Assembly (NCBI GenBank): GCA_002721895.1
Contig: PBLV01000010.1
Coordinates: 1-50,842, forward strand
Length of the DNA: 50,842 bases
Source: Verrucomicrobiales bacterium
GTDB taxonomy: Bacteria; Verrucomicrobiota; Verrucomicrobiae; Limisphaerales; UBA1100
Direction: 5' to 3'
The notes below the pieces were generated by a model that did not search any database, was not told where the DNA came from, and was given only the letters and a program-made list of their open reading frames with translations. A program made the translations under genes and the position numbers. Positions 35,652-46,527 of this stretch are shown piece by piece. Position 1 is the first letter of the stretch. The number at the start of each line of letters is the position of its first letter.

Positions 35652-38600
35652 ATGAGCAACAGAACTTCCGCACGCGAACTGCTGGGCTTGGAGAAGGTCA
35701 ACTTTGTTGACTACGTGGGCATCAGTGTCGCTTCGCCGGAATCCATCCGGCGTTGGTCCAAGGGTGAGGTCAAGAACCCCGAGACCATCAACTACCGCAC
35801 ATTCAAGCCGGAGAAAGGCGGCCTCTTCTGCGAGCGCATCTTTGGCCCGGTCAAGGACTGGGAATGTTCGTGCGGCAAGTACAAGCGCATCAAGTACAAG
35901 GGTGTGGTGTGTGACCGCTGCGGTGTCGAGGTGACGCTGGCCCGTGTGCGCCGCGAGCGCATGGGTCACATTGAACTGGCGGTGGCGGCTTCGCACATCT
36001 GGTTCTTCAAGTGCATGCCCTCGCGCATTGGCCTGATGCTGGACATGACGGGGCGGCATCTGGAGCGCGTGATTTATTACGAGGATTACTTGGTCATCGA
36101 CCCCAAGGATACGCCGCTGGAGCGCAACCAGTTGTTGACCGAGGCGGAGTTCCTAGAGGCGGAGGAGACCTACGGCTTTGACGCGTTCACCGCCAAAATG
36201 GGCGCGGGCGCGGTGCGCGAGGCGCTGGAGTTGATCGACTTGGAGGCCGGCGTGGAGGAGCTGCAGGAAGCGATGACACAGACGCGCAGCAAGCAGATCC
36301 GCAAGAAACTCGCCAAGCGCATCAAGCTGTTTAACGGCTTTATCGAGTCCGGCGCGCGACCGGAATGGATGATCCTGACCGTGTTGCCGGTCATACCGCC
36401 GGATCTTCGCCCGTTGGTGCCGCTGGAAGGCGGCCGCTTTGCGACCTCGGATTTGAACGACCTGTACCGACGCGTGATCAACCGCAACAATCGATTGAAG
36501 AACCTGATGCAGTTGAAGACCCCGGAGGTCATCATCCGCAACGAGATGCGCATGCTCCAAGAGGCGGTGGATGCGTTGTTCGACAACGGTCGCCATGGCC
36601 GTGGCGTGACCGGTGCGGGCAATCGCGCGCTCAAGTCATTGTCGGACATGCTCAAGGGCAAGGGCGGCCGGTTCCGTCAGAATCTGCTTGGCAAGCGCGT
36701 GGATTACTCTGGTCGCTCGGTGATTGTCATTGGCCCGGAACTGAAACTCAACCAGTGTGGTCTGCCCAAGAAAATGGCGCTCGTGTTGTTTGAGCCGTTC
36801 ATCATTCGCCGTCTGAAGGAACTGGGCTATGTGCACACCGTGCGCTCGGCCAAGAAGCTGATCGAGCGGCAGACCACCGAGGTGTGGGATGTGCTGGAAG
36901 ACGTGACCAAGGGCCACCCCGTGATGCTCAACCGTGCACCCACGCTGCACCGCCTCTCGGTGCAGGCGTTTGAGCCGGTGCTCATCGAGGGTGAGGCCAT
37001 TCGCGTACACCCGTTGGTTTGCACGGCCTACAACGCGGACTTTGATGGCGACCAAATGGCTGTCCACGTTCCATTGTCGGTTGAGGCGCAGATGGAGACG
37101 CGCCTGTTGATGATGGCGCCCCTGAACATTTTCAGCCCCTCCAGCGGCAGGCCGATTATGACGCCGACTCAGGACATTACGCTGGGCTGCTATTATCTTA
37201 CGGCCGATCCTCGCGAAGTTCCAGGCAAGCCGAAAAAGAAGAAGGAAGAGCGTTTGCCGTTGTTCGGCAGCAAGGACGAAGTCTTCTTTGCCCTAGACGA
37301 TGGGGCGATTACCACCCACGCGCGGATTCGTTTGGCCAATCCCTGCCGCGGCAAGGAGACTGTTTACGGCGATAGTGAGGCCAAGGTGATCGAAACCACG
37401 GCGGGTCGTGTGGTGTTCAGCGAGATTTGGCCGGAAGAGTTGGGCTTCGCTAATTTTGCCGTGGGGAAGAAACAACTCGGCGATTTGATCTGGAATTGCT
37501 ACACGCAAGCCGGCCAAGAGAGGACGGTGGGAACTCTGGACAAGCTCAAGGAGTTGGGCTTCCGCGAAGCGACGCGTGCGGGTGTGTCGATTGGCATCGA
37601 TGACATGATTATCCCGAAGGAGAAGAACCAGGAGATCAAGGCCGCACAGAAGGAAATCGAGGATGTTGAGAAGCAGTACCGCAAGGGTGTGATCACGCCG
37701 GGTGAGCGTTACAACAAAATCATCGACATCTGGACGCATGCAACTGACAAGATTTCCAATGTGATGCTGCGCACTCTGGAGGACAACCAAGGTAAGGATG
37801 AATACAACCCCGTCGCGCTCATGGTGGACTCCGGTGCACGCGGCAACCGCCAGCAGGTGCGCCAGCTCGCGGGTGTTCGCGGCCTGATGGCCAAGCCTTC
37901 CGGTGACATCATCGAGAAACCCATCCTCTCAAACTTCCGCGAGGGGTTGACCGTTCTGGAATATTTCATCAGCACGCACGGCGCGCGTAAGGGGTTGGCG
38001 GATACGGCGCTCAAGACCGCGGATTCTGGCTACATGACGCGCAAGCTTGTGGACGTGGCGCAGGATGCCATAATTCGCGAGGCGGACTGCGGCACCACCA
38101 ACGGAATCTGGCTGGAGGCCATTTTCGAGGGTGAGGAGGAAGTCGTGAAGCTCGGCGACCGGTTGGTGGGACGTACGGCCTGCGAGAGCATTCAAAACCC
38201 CATCAGCCCGGACGAGTACCTCATCCGATCCAACAAGGAAATCGACGAAGACGCCGCGGATCGCATCGAGGATGCTAACATTGACCGAGTGAAAGTCCGT
38301 TCGGTGTTGACCTGCGACACCAAGCACGGCGTTTGCATGTCCTGTTATGGCCGCAATCTTGCCACCGGCGGCAATGTGCAGCCCGGAGACGCGGTGGGCA
38401 TCATCGCCGCGCAATCGATCGGCGAGCCTGGCACACAGTTGACCATGCGCACCTTCCACATTGGTGGCACGGCGTCGTCGGTGTTTAAGCAGCCGCAAAT
38501 CAAGTCCAAGCAGGGTGGCACGGTGAGGTACAACGAGCTGCGTTGTGTGGAGCTGGAGGACGGCAGCAACATTGTGTTGAACAAGAATGGTTCCGTGACC

Positions 38601-39797
38601 GTGCTGGACGCCAAGGGACACGAGGTTGAGGATTACGACGTGCCCATCGGCGCGGTGATCACCGTGCCCAACGGCGGCAAGGTGAAGAAGGATGTAACCT
38701 TCATCCAGTGGGATCCGTACAATGTGCCCGTGCTGTCCGAGAAGGGCGGCAAGATCAGATTCCACGACATCATCGAGGGCGTGACCATGGAACAGGAGGT
38801 CGACCCCACGACCGGTCAGGATTCAATGGTCATCATCGATCACAAGGAGGATCTGCATCCGCAGATCATCATCGCTGACACCAAAGGCAAGGTCGTGGCG
38901 AATTATCCCATTCCGTCGGGCGCGCACATCCAAGTGGATGAAGGCGACCGCATTGAGGCGGGCACGCTTCTGGCCAAGACGCCACGCAAGACCTCCAAAA
39001 CCAAGGATATCACCGGCGGTCTGCCGCGGGTGGCCGAATTGTTCGAGGCGCGCCGTCCGAAGGACGCGGCGGAGATCGCGCGTATAGATGGCGCCGTTGA
39101 CTTTGGACCCACTGTCCGTGGCAAGCGGTCGATCATCGTTCGTGATGACGCCGGTGAGGAAGAGGAGCATCTCATCCCCATCGGCCGCCACGTGATCGTC
39201 TTCAAGGGCGATTTGGTGAAGAAGGGCCAGCAACTTACTGAGGGGCCGGTCGTGCCGCACGACATCCTCGAGGTGTGTGGTGTGCAGGCGCTGCAGGAGC
39301 ATCTGGTCAACGAGGTGCAGGAGGTTTATCGCCTGCAGGGTGTGACCATCAACGACAAGCACATCGAGATGATTGTGCGCCAGATGCTGCGCAAGGTACG
39401 CGTTACCGAGCCGGGCGACACCACTTTCCTCTGGAGCGAACAGGTCGACAAGCTGGCGTTCGAGGAGGAAAACCAGCGCGTCGAGGAGATGGGCGGCCAG
39501 CCCGCGGAGGCGGTGCCCGTGTTGCTGGGTATTACCAAGGCGAGCATCGAAACCGAGAGCTTCCTGTCCGCGGCGTCCTTTCAGGACACCACGCGAGTGC
39601 TTACCGAGGCGGCCACCTTGGGCAAGCGCGACTACCTGCGCGGCTTCAAGGAGAACGTAATCATGGGCCACATTATCCCGGCAGGCACGGGTTATTCCTC
39701 GCACCGGGATGTGGGACTCAAGCCGCTGGTGGAACCGGAGCCGTTTGAGGAAGACGAGAGCAGTCTGGTCTTCGAGGGCGAGCCAATTGCCAGCTGA
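35652..39797 (+). CDS. rpoC: RNA polymerase beta' subunit
   Basis: The 1381-residue beta' subunit, catalytic partner of RpoB. The N-terminal zinc site is [20 protein letters not shown] near residue 75, the active-site motif [17 protein letters not shown] near 460 carries the three Mg-binding aspartates, and the second zinc site is [11 protein letters not shown] near 890. The lid/rudder region ([20 protein letters not shown]) and trigger-loop region ([17 protein letters not shown]) are normal. [19 protein letters not shown] near 925 is the bridge-adjacent conserved block. Length is close to other bacterial beta' subunits without a large insertion. Twenty-eight bases separate it from rpoB; the ATG follows an A/T-rich stretch. 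Confidence 0.98.
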   Translation: MSNRTSARELLGLEKVNFVDYVGISVASPESIRRWSKGEVKNPETINYRTFKPEKGGLFCERIFGPVKDWECSCGKYKRIKYKGVVCDRCGVEVTLARVRRERMGHIELAVAASHIWFFKCMPSRIGLMLDMTGRHLERVIYYEDYLVIDPKDTPLERNQLLTEAEFLEAEETYGFDAFTAKMGAGAVREALELIDLEAGVEELQEAMTQTRSKQIRKKLAKRIKLFNGFIESGARPEWMILTVLPVIPPDLRPLVPLEGGRFATSDLNDLYRRVINRNNRLKNLMQLKTPEVIIRNEMRMLQEAVDALFDNGRHGRGVTGAGNRALKSLSDMLKGKGGRFRQNLLGKRVDYSGRSVIVIGPELKLNQCGLPKKMALVLFEPFIIRRLKELGYVHTVRSAKKLIERQTTEVWDVLEDVTKGHPVMLNRAPTLHRLSVQAFEPVLIEGEAIRVHPLVCTAYNADFDGDQMAVHVPLSVEAQMETRLLMMAPLNIFSPSSGRPIMTPTQDITLGCYYLTADPREVPGKPKKKKEERLPLFGSKDEVFFALDDGAITTHARIRLANPCRGKETVYGDSEAKVIETTAGRVVFSEIWPEELGFANFAVGKKQLGDLIWNCYTQAGQERTVGTLDKLKELGFREATRAGVSIGIDDMIIPKEKNQEIKAAQKEIEDVEKQYRKGVITPGERYNKIIDIWTHATDKISNVMLRTLEDNQGKDEYNPVALMVDSGARGNRQQVRQLAGVRGLMAKPSGDIIEKPILSNFREGLTVLEYFISTHGARKGLADTALKTADSGYMTRKLVDVAQDAIIREADCGTTNGIWLEAIFEGEEEVVKLGDRLVGRTACESIQNPISPDEYLIRSNKEIDEDAADRIEDANIDRVKVRSVLTCDTKHGVCMSCYGRNLATGGNVQPGDAVGIIAAQSIGEPGTQLTMRTFHIGGTASSVFKQPQIKSKQGGTVRYNELRCVELEDGSNIVLNKNGSVTVLDAKGHEVEDYDVPIGAVITVPNGGKVKKDVTFIQWDPYNVPVLSEKGGKIRFHDIIEGVTMEQEVDPTTGQDSMVIIDHKEDLHPQIIIADTKGKVVANYPIPSGAHIQVDEGDRIEAGTLLAKTPRKTSKTKDITGGLPRVAELFEARRPKDAAEIARIDGAVDFGPTVRGKRSIIVRDDAGEEEEHLIPIGRHVIVFKGDLVKKGQQLTEGPVVPHDILEVCGVQALQEHLVNEVQEVYRLQGVTINDKHIEMIVRQMLRKVRVTEPGDTTFLWSEQVDKLAFEEENQRVEEMGGQPAEAVPVLLGITKASIETESFLSAASFQDTTRVLTEAATLGKRDYLRGFKENVIMGHIIPAGTGYSSHRDVGLKPLVEPEPFEEDESSLVFEGEPIAS

Positions 39798-39813
39798 TGA
39801 GGTTCCAGAATAG

Positions 39814-39834
39814 CCCGTGAAAAAACTTCACGGG
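39814..39834 (+). other. Hairpin after rpoC
   Basis: CCCGTGAA (39814-39821) pairs exactly with TTCACGGG (39827-39834) around a five-base loop, 16 bases after the rpoC stop. No T-run follows, so it may act as a processing or stabilising element, or a factor-assisted end for rpoBC. Confidence 0.6.
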
Positions 39835-39849
39835 AAACACAAATACTTG

Positions 39850-39877
39850 TTGCAACGGGATTAACCTTTGGTATTAT
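39850..39877 (+). promoter_or_regulatory. Candidate promoter of the rpsL-rpsG transcript
   Basis: TTGCAA at 39850-39855, a 16-base spacer and TATTAT (five of six consensus bases) at 39872-39877. Transcription would begin near 39884, giving a leader of about 40 bases before the rpsL ATG. It is the strongest -10 seen in the window and separates the str genes from rpoBC. Confidence 0.55.
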
Positions 39878-39925
39878 CCCGCCCCCCGCGACCCCGACAG
39901 GGCAGGCGGATTGTGGTTTTAAACA

Positions 39926-40315
39926 ATGCCGACAATCAATCAACTGGTTCGTTTTGGGCGCAAGCGCCAAGTGGAAAAGTCCACCTCGCGTGCGCTGCAG
40001 GGTTGTCCCTTTCGGCAGGGGGTCTGCCTGCAGGTATACACCCGCACGCCCAAGAAGCCGAACTCGGCCATGCGCAAGGTGGCCAAGGTTCGCCTGACCA
40101 ACGGCCAGGAGATCATTGCCTACATCCCGGACGAGGGGCATAGCCTGCAGGAGCACTCAATTGTGCTGGTACGTGGTGGCCGCGTGAAGGATTTGCCGGG
40201 CGTGCGCTATCACATCGTGCGTGGCAACCGCGACGCCACGGGCGTGGAAAAGCGGCGGGTGAGCCGGAGCAAGTACGGCGTCAAGCGTCCCAAGGACGCG
40301 AAAAAGAAGAAGTAG
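39926..40315 (+). CDS. rpsL: 30S ribosomal protein S12
   Basis: S12 lies at the decoding centre and controls accuracy. The 129-residue product shows [11 protein letters not shown] at the start, [20 protein letters not shown] near residue 43 and [20 protein letters not shown] near 78-97. The lysines that streptomycin-resistance mutations alter (E. coli Lys42 and Lys87) are unchanged, so a streptomycin-sensitive S12 is expected. The Asp equivalent to E. coli Asp88, often beta-methylthiolated, is present in VKDLPG. IPDEGH replaces the common GGEGH. Confidence 0.98.
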   Translation: MPTINQLVRFGRKRQVEKSTSRALQGCPFRQGVCLQVYTRTPKKPNSAMRKVAKVRLTNGQEIIAYIPDEGHSLQEHSIVLVRGGRVKDLPGVRYHIVRGNRDATGVEKRRVSRSKYGVKRPKDAKKKK

Positions 40316-40340
40316 AATTTTAGGTTAGTTAGAAAATCAA

Positions 40341-40814
40341 ATGTCACGACGGCGCAGAGCAGTAAAACGGCACATTCGGCCCGACGCCCGCTATAGCAGC
40401 GAGCTGGTGGGTTGTCTCGTGAATACTGTGATGCGCTGTGGCAAGCGCAGCACGGCGCAGCGGATCATTTATGCCGCCTTTGACCAGATGTCCGAGCAGC
40501 AGTCCGGAGCGACGCCGCTTGAAATTCTGGAGCGTGCCGTGGAGAACGCCAAGCCACGCTTGGAGGTGAAGAGCCGCCGCGTGGGTGGTGCAACCTATCA
40601 GGTTCCCTTGGAGGTTTCCGGTGCGCGGCAGCGCGCGCTGGCTCTGCGCTGGATGGTGAACTTTGCGCAATCGCGCAAAAGCACCCCGATGCCCAAGGCC
40701 TTGGCGGCCGAGATTCTCGACGCCTACCAGGGTGAGGGCAACGCCATTCGCCGTCGTGATGAAACCCACCGGATGGCTCAGGCCAACAAGGCCTTCGCCC
40801 ATTTCCGTTGGTAG
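40341..40814 (+). CDS. rpsG: 30S ribosomal protein S7
   Basis: S7 nucleates assembly of the 30S head and contacts the E-site tRNA. The 157-residue product begins [20 protein letters not shown] and has [20 protein letters not shown] near residue 25, [20 protein letters not shown] near 84 and the C-terminal [20 protein letters not shown]. The order is normal for bacterial S7. It follows rpsL by 25 bases, and a strong terminator lies after its stop. Confidence 0.98.
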   Translation: MSRRRRAVKRHIRPDARYSSELVGCLVNTVMRCGKRSTAQRIIYAAFDQMSEQQSGATPLEILERAVENAKPRLEVKSRRVGGATYQVPLEVSGARQRALALRWMVNFAQSRKSTPMPKALAAEILDAYQGEGNAIRRRDETHRMAQANKAFAHFRW

Positions 40815-40830
40815 GAATCCGATCCAGATT

Positions 40831-40861
40831 CGCCCCATTGCACGTTGCTTGGGGCGTTTTT
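40831..40861 (+). terminator. Intrinsic terminator between rpsG and fusA
   Basis: CGCCCCA (40831-40837) pairs with TGGGGCG (40850-40856), followed at once by TTTTT (40857-40861). This is a classical intrinsic terminator, 17 bases after the rpsG stop and 36 bases before fusA. Since fusA has no obvious separate promoter in the remaining bases, partial read-through is likely. Confidence 0.8.
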
Positions 40862-40896
40862 GGTGCGGGGAAGGTTTGTATTTGCAAGAGAAGAAG

Positions 40897-43074
40897 ATGG
40901 AGACGGTTTTGGAGACAGACAAGGCAGTGGTGAACGCGCCGGAGCGCGCGTACACGCTGGAGCGCACCCGCAACATCGGGATTGCCGCGCATATTGACGC
41001 CGGCAAGACGACGACGACGGAGCGTATCCTCTTTTACACCGGCCTCACCCACCGGATCGGCAACGTGGATGATGGAAACACGGTGACGGACTGGATGGAT
41101 CAGGAACGCGAGCGTGGGATCACCATTACCTCCGCGGCCATTTCCTGTTACTGGAAGCAGGCTGAGGACGGCGTAGTGAAGAATTTTTCAGGAGTCGACC
41201 ACGCCATCAATATCATCGATACCCCCGGACATGTGGATTTCACCGCCGAGGTGGAACGTTCGTTGCGCGTGTTGGATGGGGCGGTGGCGGTTTTTTGTGG
41301 GGTGGCGGGTGTGCAGCCGCAGTCCGAGACGGTTTGGCGGCAGGCCACCAAGTACAACGTGCCGCGCATTGCTTTCGTTAACAAGATGGATCGCACCGGG
41401 GCGGATTTCAACAATGTGGTGCATGAGCTGCGCGACAAGCTCAATGCCTACGCCTACCCGGTGGGCATTCCGATTGGCAAGGAGGACACGCTGGCGGGCA
41501 TGGTTGACGTGATCAGCCAGAAGGCGTTTGTTCATGACCCCGCCGACGAGACGGGGACGAAACTTTTGATCGAGGAGATTCCTGAGGAACTCGCCGAGGA
41601 TGCGCAGCTTGCGCTGACGGAGTTGATCGAGGCTGTGGCCAACAAGGACGACGCAATTGCCGAACTGGTGATTGAGGAGAAGCCCGTTCCTCCCGCGCAG
41701 CTCAAGCAGGCTATTCGCCGACTGACGATCGCCAATGAATTCGTGCCCGTGCTGGGTGGCTCGGCGTTCAAGAAACGCGGCGTCCAGCCTCTGGTCGATG
41801 CGGTGGTGGATTATCTGCCTTCCCCGGTGGACGTGCCCGATGCCGAGGGCGTGAGCGAGGATAACGAGGACGAGGCGGTGACCGTGCCCACGGGCGATGA
41901 AGGCCTATTCACGGGGCTGGCCTTCAAACTTTGGACCGACCCTTTCGTCGGCAAGCTGGTCTTTTTCCGCAACTATCGCGGCACCATTCGCAAGGGCGAC
42001 ACCCTTTACAATCCGCGCACCCGGAAGCGCACCCGCGTGAACCGCCTGATGCGCATGTCGGCCGACAAGCGCGAGGAGGTTGACGTAATTTACTCCGGTG
42101 AGATTGCGGCGCTTATCGGGCTGAAGAATATTTCTACCGGCGACACGCTTTGCAACGAGAAGGCCGGTGTCCTACTTGAGCCGCCGACCTTTCCTGAGCC
42201 GGTCATCGCCATGGCCGTGGAGCCCAAGACCACGGCGGATCGTGACAAGCTTACCGGGAGCCTGCACAGTCTCGCCGAGGAAGACCCTACCTTCCGCACC
42301 CATACCGACGAGGAGACAGGCCAGTTGATCATTTCCGGAATGGGCGAGCTGCACTTGGAAATCATCCGCGACCGTTTGCTGCGGGAGTTTTCCGTGCAGG
42401 CCAACTGCGGCGCGCCGCAGATTGCCTATCGCGAGGCCATCAAGGCCGAGGCGGAGGGCGAGGGCAAATTCATCAAGCAATCCGGCGGTCGCGGCCAGTA
42501 CGGCCATGCTGTCGTCCGCATCCTGCCGCGTGAGCGGGGTGAGGGTGTGGAGGTTGTGAATAAAATTGTTGGCGGCGTGATTCCCAAGGAATATATTCCC
42601 GCCGTCTCCAATGGCATCGAGGAAGCGATTCAGGGCGGCGTCATCGCCGGCTATGAGTTGATTGACGTCGCCGTCGAGATTTTTGACGGCAGCTTCCACG
42701 AGGTGGACTCCAACGAGCTGGCCTTCAAGATGGCCGGCATTTTCGCGTTGCGCGAGGCGGCCCGCAAGGCCAAGCCGTTCCTGCTGGAACCGGTGATGGC
42801 GGTGGAGGTTACCACGCCTGACCAGTATCAGGGCGACATCATTGGCGACCTGAATCGGCGGCGCGGACGGGTGGAGGGCATTGAGACCCGGCCTTCGGGC
42901 ACGGTGATTACCGCCGAGGTGCCGCTGGCGGAGATGTTTGGTTATGCCACCTCGGTGCGCTCGCTTTCCAGCGGCCGCGCCGCGTACTCGATGGAGCCAA
43001 AGTCCTTTGCGGCCGTGCCGCAAAACGTGGCGGAGGATTTGCTCGAGCAGAGTGGCGGCGCGAAAAAGAGATAG
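40897..43074 (+). CDS. fusA: Elongation factor G
   Basis: EF-G drives translocation of tRNA and mRNA using GTP. The 725-residue product is slightly longer than E. coli EF-G because of an N-terminal extension of about 20 residues and an acidic insert in domain I ([19 protein letters not shown]). The G motifs are [20 protein letters not shown] near 28, [12 protein letters not shown] (complete switch I, unlike this organism's EF-Tu) near 72, [16 protein letters not shown] near 106 and [10 protein letters not shown] near 160. Later domains show [12 protein letters not shown] near 488 and [15 protein letters not shown] near 530. ATG 40897 is preferred over upstream in-frame codons. rpsJ begins eight bases downstream. 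Confidence 0.97.
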   Translation: METVLETDKAVVNAPERAYTLERTRNIGIAAHIDAGKTTTTERILFYTGLTHRIGNVDDGNTVTDWMDQERERGITITSAAISCYWKQAEDGVVKNFSGVDHAINIIDTPGHVDFTAEVERSLRVLDGAVAVFCGVAGVQPQSETVWRQATKYNVPRIAFVNKMDRTGADFNNVVHELRDKLNAYAYPVGIPIGKEDTLAGMVDVISQKAFVHDPADETGTKLLIEEIPEELAEDAQLALTELIEAVANKDDAIAELVIEEKPVPPAQLKQAIRRLTIANEFVPVLGGSAFKKRGVQPLVDAVVDYLPSPVDVPDAEGVSEDNEDEAVTVPTGDEGLFTGLAFKLWTDPFVGKLVFFRNYRGTIRKGDTLYNPRTRKRTRVNRLMRMSADKREEVDVIYSGEIAALIGLKNISTGDTLCNEKAGVLLEPPTFPEPVIAMAVEPKTTADRDKLTGSLHSLAEEDPTFRTHTDEETGQLIISGMGELHLEIIRDRLLREFSVQANCGAPQIAYREAIKAEAEGEGKFIKQSGGRGQYGHAVVRILPRERGEGVEVVNKIVGGVIPKEYIPAVSNGIEEAIQGGVIAGYELIDVAVEIFDGSFHEVDSNELAFKMAGIFALREAARKAKPFLLEPVMAVEVTTPDQYQGDIIGDLNRRRGRVEGIETRPSGTVITAEVPLAEMFGYATSVRSLSSGRAAYSMEPKSFAAVPQNVAEDLLEQSGGAKKR

Positions 43075-43082
43075 AAAGAACC

Positions 43083-43403
43083 ATGGCTCAGGCAACGCAA
43101 CAACGCATTCGCATCCGGCTGAAGGCATTTGACTTTCGGGTGCTCGACCGTTCGGCGGTGGACATTGTGGACACCGTGAAGCGCACCGGTAGTGTGGCGC
43201 GCGGCCCCATCCCGCTGCCGACCCGCCGCGAGCGCTACACCATGACCCGCTCGCCACATGTGGACAAAAAGAGCCAAGAGACCTTTGAACAACGGACGCA
43301 CAAGCGTCTGATCGACATTCTGAAACCCACGGCCAACACCGTGGACGAACTGAAAAAGCTGAACCTGCCCGCAGGCGTGGACATCAAGCTGACCTTGACC
43401 TGA
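43083..43403 (+). CDS. rpsJ: 30S ribosomal protein S10
   Basis: S10 (NusE) sits in the 30S head and also joins antitermination complexes with NusG and NusB. The 106-residue product has [20 protein letters not shown] near residue 7, the signature [20 protein letters not shown] near 41 and [19 protein letters not shown] near 72. It is the first gene of the S10 group. Only eight bases separate it from fusA, with no intervening tuf, so it is probably co-transcribed with fusA. Confidence 0.98.
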   Translation: MAQATQQRIRIRLKAFDFRVLDRSAVDIVDTVKRTGSVARGPIPLPTRRERYTMTRSPHVDKKSQETFEQRTHKRLIDILKPTANTVDELKKLNLPAGVDIKLTLT

Positions 43404-43417
43404 TTATTTAAAGCACC

Positions 43418-44062
43418 ATGTTGGGATTGATTGGCAAAAAACTGGGGCAGACCCGCGTGTATGATGACACGGGCGCGGTGGTTTGCGTGACTGTCGTCGA
43501 TGCCGGCCCCAACCGGGTGGTGCAGTGCAAAACCGAGGAGACCGACGGCTACAGCGCCGTGCAGTTGGGATACGGCGACAAGAAGGAAAATCGCGTAACC
43601 AAGCCGCTGGTGGGCCATTTCAAGAAGCACGAGGTGGCACCGGTGTATAAACTGAAGGAATTCCGGGATTTTCCGTTGGAGGTGAAGGCGGGCGATGAGA
43701 TAGGCGCGACGGTGTTTGAGCCGGGCGACCACGTGGACGCGGTGGGCTTGACCAAGGGTCGTGGTTTTCAGGGTGTGGTTAAGCGCTGGAATTTTGGTGG
43801 CGGCCCACGTTCGCATGGCCAGAAGGGCTGGTTTCGCCGGCCCGGCGCCGTGGCGGCCGGTTCCACTCCCGGCTGGGTGGACAAGGGCAAGAAACTGCCC
43901 GGCCAAATGGGCCAGAAATCGCGCACGGTGCAGAGTCTCCGCGTGGTGCAGGTGCGAGAGGAGGACAACCTGCTTCTCATTGAGGGAGCCATTCCTGGTG
44001 CGAAGGGCGATTATGTCATTATCCGCGAGGCGGTGAAAAAGCCGAAGGCGGCAAAGAAATAA
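43418..44062 (+). CDS. rplC: 50S ribosomal protein L3
   Basis: L3 reaches the peptidyl-transferase centre with its central extension and helps start 50S assembly. The 214-residue product begins [20 protein letters not shown] and carries the L3 signature [20 protein letters not shown] near residue 110, [20 protein letters not shown] near 129 and [17 protein letters not shown] near 156. The glutamine that is N5-methylated in E. coli (GQxG) is present. Normal length. Confidence 0.98.
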   Translation: MLGLIGKKLGQTRVYDDTGAVVCVTVVDAGPNRVVQCKTEETDGYSAVQLGYGDKKENRVTKPLVGHFKKHEVAPVYKLKEFRDFPLEVKAGDEIGATVFEPGDHVDAVGLTKGRGFQGVVKRWNFGGGPRSHGQKGWFRRPGAVAAGSTPGWVDKGKKLPGQMGQKSRTVQSLRVVQVREEDNLLLIEGAIPGAKGDYVIIREAVKKPKAAKK

Positions 44063-44074
44063 CGGGAGAATTTA

Positions 44075-44701
44075 ATGAACCTGACGGTCAAGGCAAAGGA
44101 CGGATCAGACGCGGGCTCGCACGAGGTCGGGTTTGACGTCATTGAAAACGCCAAGGGCACACAGGCCGTGCACGAGGTGGTGACGGCCTATCGCGCCGCG
44201 CAGCGCAGTGGCACGGCCAAGGTCAAGAACCGCAGCGAGGTGCGGGGCACGGGCAAGAAGCCCTGGCGCCAAAAGGGCACGGGCCGCGCGCGCGTGGGTT
44301 CGCGCCGCAACCCGGTATGGCGTGGCGGCGGCGTGGCGCATGGACCGGTTCCACGTGATTACTCCAAGAAGATCAACAGCAAGACCCGCAAGTTGGCGCT
44401 GCGCAAGGCGTTGGGCGAACGGATCAAGGATGGCGATGTGATCGTGGTGGACGACCTTGTGTTGGAGTCCAAGAGGACCAAGGATTTCGTGAAGCTCATG
44501 GCTTCATTGGAGGTGGATTCGGGCGCGTCGATCCTTTTAGTGGACAGGGCGAACAATGAAAATCTGCGCTTGGGCTCGCGCAATGTTCCCGGCGTGGACA
44601 CGGAGACCGGCGAGACGCTGAACACCTATCAAGTTTTGCGCTACGACAAGCTGATCTTTGGCAAGGACGCCTTTGAAGAAGTGGAGAAACGGCTGAAGTA
44701 A
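44075..44701 (+). CDS. rplD: 50S ribosomal protein L4
   Basis: L4 lines the peptide exit tunnel and in gammaproteobacteria represses the S10 operon; whether it does so here is unknown. The 208-residue product has the tunnel loop EVRGTGKKPWRQKGTGRARV near residue 55-75, including the Lys/Arg region where macrolide-resistance mutations occur, followed by GSRRNPVWRGGGVAHGPVPR near 76. The C-terminal globular part has VVDDLVLESKRTKDFV. It is normal in length and shows no unusual insertions. Confidence 0.98.
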   Translation: MNLTVKAKDGSDAGSHEVGFDVIENAKGTQAVHEVVTAYRAAQRSGTAKVKNRSEVRGTGKKPWRQKGTGRARVGSRRNPVWRGGGVAHGPVPRDYSKKINSKTRKLALRKALGERIKDGDVIVVDDLVLESKRTKDFVKLMASLEVDSGASILLVDRANNENLRLGSRNVPGVDTETGETLNTYQVLRYDKLIFGKDAFEEVEKRLK

Positions 44702-44703
44702 CC

Positions 44704-45036
44704 ATGAGAGCGACCGATATCATCAAGACCATCCGGGTCTCGGAAAAGGCGCTGCAGCTGCGCGACCTCTATGAGGCCAAACGCTCGGAGGGCATGAAGG
44801 AGGACAATGCCCCTCCCGCGCAATACACCTTTGTGGTCGACCGCCGTGCGAACAAGCACCAGATTCGCCAGGCCATTCGCGAGCTTTTTCCCAAGGTCAC
44901 GGTGGCCCGTGTGAACACCCTCAACCAGCACGGCAAGCCAAAGCGCCAGAACACGCGCCTGCCGGGCTACACGCAGAACTGGAAAAAGGCGATTGTGACC
45001 CTCAAGCGGGGTGACACGATTGACGAACTGATTTAA
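44704..45036 (+). CDS. rplW: 50S ribosomal protein L23
   Basis: L23 sits at the tunnel exit and docks trigger factor and SRP. The 110-residue product begins DIIKTIRVSEKALQLRDL and shows YTFVVDRRANKHQIRQAIRE near residue 41 and KVTVARVNTLNQHGKPKRQN near 64, the family core. The C-terminus ends TLKRGDTIDELI. An insertion (YEAKRSEGMKEDNAPPA) lengthens the first loop relative to E. coli L23 (100 residues). Confidence 0.97.
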   Translation: MRATDIIKTIRVSEKALQLRDLYEAKRSEGMKEDNAPPAQYTFVVDRRANKHQIRQAIRELFPKVTVARVNTLNQHGKPKRQNTRLPGYTQNWKKAIVTLKRGDTIDELI

Positions 45037-45042
45037 CGAGCC

Positions 45043-45906
45043 ATGCCGATCCGTAGCTACAAGCCCACTACGCCGTCGATGCGCTACATTAAGCGCTCGA
45101 CGTTTGAGGAACTCACCCGCGACGAGAACGGCAAGGTCAAGAAGCCGGAACGGCGCTTGTTGAAGGCCAAGAAACGCAGCGGCGGTCGCAACAGCGACGG
45201 GCGCATCACCATGCGGGGCCGTGGTGGTGGCGCCAAGCGCAAACTGCGCAGTGTGGATTTTCGCCGCAACAAACACGGCGTGAGCGCGAAGGTGATTGCC
45301 ATTGAGTACGATCCCGGTCGGTCCGCCCGCTTGGCGCTGTTGGAATATGCCGACGGAGAGAAGCGGTATATTGTTGCGCCAGTCGGCTTGGAAGTGGGCG
45401 GCTCAGTGCAGTGCGGTCCTCAGGCAAATGCCCGCCCGGGCAACTGGTTGCCGCTGTCAAACATTCCCCCCGGTTCGGACATACACAACATTGAGTTGGC
45501 ACCGGGCAAAGGCGGGCAGATTGCGCGCTCGGCCGGCAACTCGGCTACGTTGATGAGCTGCGATGGCGGCATGGCGCAGGTGAAGCTGCCTTCGGGCGAA
45601 ATCCGACGTATCAACGAAAAGTGCTACGCGGCCTTCGGTCAGGTGGGCAACACGGACCATGAAAAGCAGGTGCTCGGCAAGGCCGGCAACCGGCGGCATC
45701 GCGGACGGCGCCCAATTACCCGCGCGGTAGCTAAGAACCCGCATGACCACCCGATGGGTGGTGGCGAGGCCAAGACCTCCGGTGGTGGACATCCCACCAC
45801 GCCGTGGGGTAAGCCGACCAAGGGCTTCAAGACCCGCCAACGCAAAAAGTATTCGAACAAGTTTATCCTGGTGCGCCGTGACGGTCGCCCCTTTAAACGG
45901 AAGTAA
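45043..45906 (+). CDS. rplB: 50S ribosomal protein L2
   Basis: L2 is essential for subunit association and peptidyl transfer. The 287-residue product begins PIRSYKPTTPSMRYIKRSTF. It has SDGRITMRGRGGGAKRKLRS near residue 50 (the more usual TRHxGGGHK is changed), VGNTDHEKQVLGKAGNRRHR and NPHDHPMGGGEAKTSGGGHP near 229. The His equivalent to E. coli His229 is kept in DHP, while the next His of DHPHGGGE is Met, as in some other phyla. KPTKGFKTRQRKKYSNKFIL closes the protein. All core segments are intact. Confidence 0.98.
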   Translation: MPIRSYKPTTPSMRYIKRSTFEELTRDENGKVKKPERRLLKAKKRSGGRNSDGRITMRGRGGGAKRKLRSVDFRRNKHGVSAKVIAIEYDPGRSARLALLEYADGEKRYIVAPVGLEVGGSVQCGPQANARPGNWLPLSNIPPGSDIHNIELAPGKGGQIARSAGNSATLMSCDGGMAQVKLPSGEIRRINEKCYAAFGQVGNTDHEKQVLGKAGNRRHRGRRPITRAVAKNPHDHPMGGGEAKTSGGGHPTTPWGKPTKGFKTRQRKKYSNKFILVRRDGRPFKRK

Positions 45907-45909
45907 GCC

Positions 45910-46188
45910 ATGGCACGTTCACTCAAGAAAGGCCCGTTCTTCGACGACCACCTGATGAAAAAGGTGGAGAAAATGAGCGCCACCGGAAGCAAGCGGCCGA
46001 TCAAGACTTGGTCACGCCGGTCAACGATCATTCCCGACTTTGTCGGCTATACTTTCAACGTGCACAACGGGCGGGTGTTCGTGCCGGTGTATGTCTCCGA
46101 ACAAATGGTGGGCCACAAACTTGGCGAGTTTGCTCCCACTCGGACCTTCAAGGGCCACGGTGCCCACACCAAGAAGGAGACTAAGTAA
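45910..46188 (+). CDS. rpsS: 30S ribosomal protein S19
   Basis: S19 lies in the 30S head near the A site. The 92-residue product shows [20 protein letters not shown] at the N-terminus, [20 protein letters not shown] near residue 36 and [20 protein letters not shown] near 64, the S19 signature. Its TAA shares its last A with the rplV ATG (TAATG), implying translational coupling. Confidence 0.98.
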   Translation: MARSLKKGPFFDDHLMKKVEKMSATGSKRPIKTWSRRSTIIPDFVGYTFNVHNGRVFVPVYVSEQMVGHKLGEFAPTRTFKGHGAHTKKETK

Positions 46189-46526
46189 TGGATATCCTCT
46201 CGACTACCCGCAACGTGGCCATGTCGCCGAAAAAGGTGCGGCAGGTGACACGCCAGATCGTGGGTCTGCCCGCGCTGGAGGCCAAGAACGCTCTGGACGC
46301 CATGCCTCGCAAATCCTCGCACTGGGTGGCGAAGACGCTGCGCAGCGCCATGGCCAATGCCGAGAACAACAATCAAATCAGTCCCGCTAGCCTGCGCGTG
46401 AAGGAGGCCTCGGTGGGAGACGCGATGTCGATGAAGCGCTGGATGACCCGCGCCCGCGGCAGCGCGGACACAATCATCAAGCGCCGGTGCCACATCCGCA
46501 TCGTGCTGACGGACACGGAGAAATAA
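46188..46526 (+). CDS. rplV: 50S ribosomal protein L22
   Basis: L22 extends a beta-hairpin along the exit tunnel and influences macrolide sensitivity. The 112-residue product has [20 protein letters not shown] at the start, [20 protein letters not shown] near residue 60 and the hairpin region [20 protein letters not shown] near 85, followed by [16 protein letters not shown]. The start overlaps the rpsS stop by one base. Confidence 0.97.
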   Translation: MDILSTTRNVAMSPKKVRQVTRQIVGLPALEAKNALDAMPRKSSHWVAKTLRSAMANAENNNQISPASLRVKEASVGDAMSMKRWMTRARGSADTIIKRRCHIRIVLTDTEK

Positions 46527-46527
46527 C

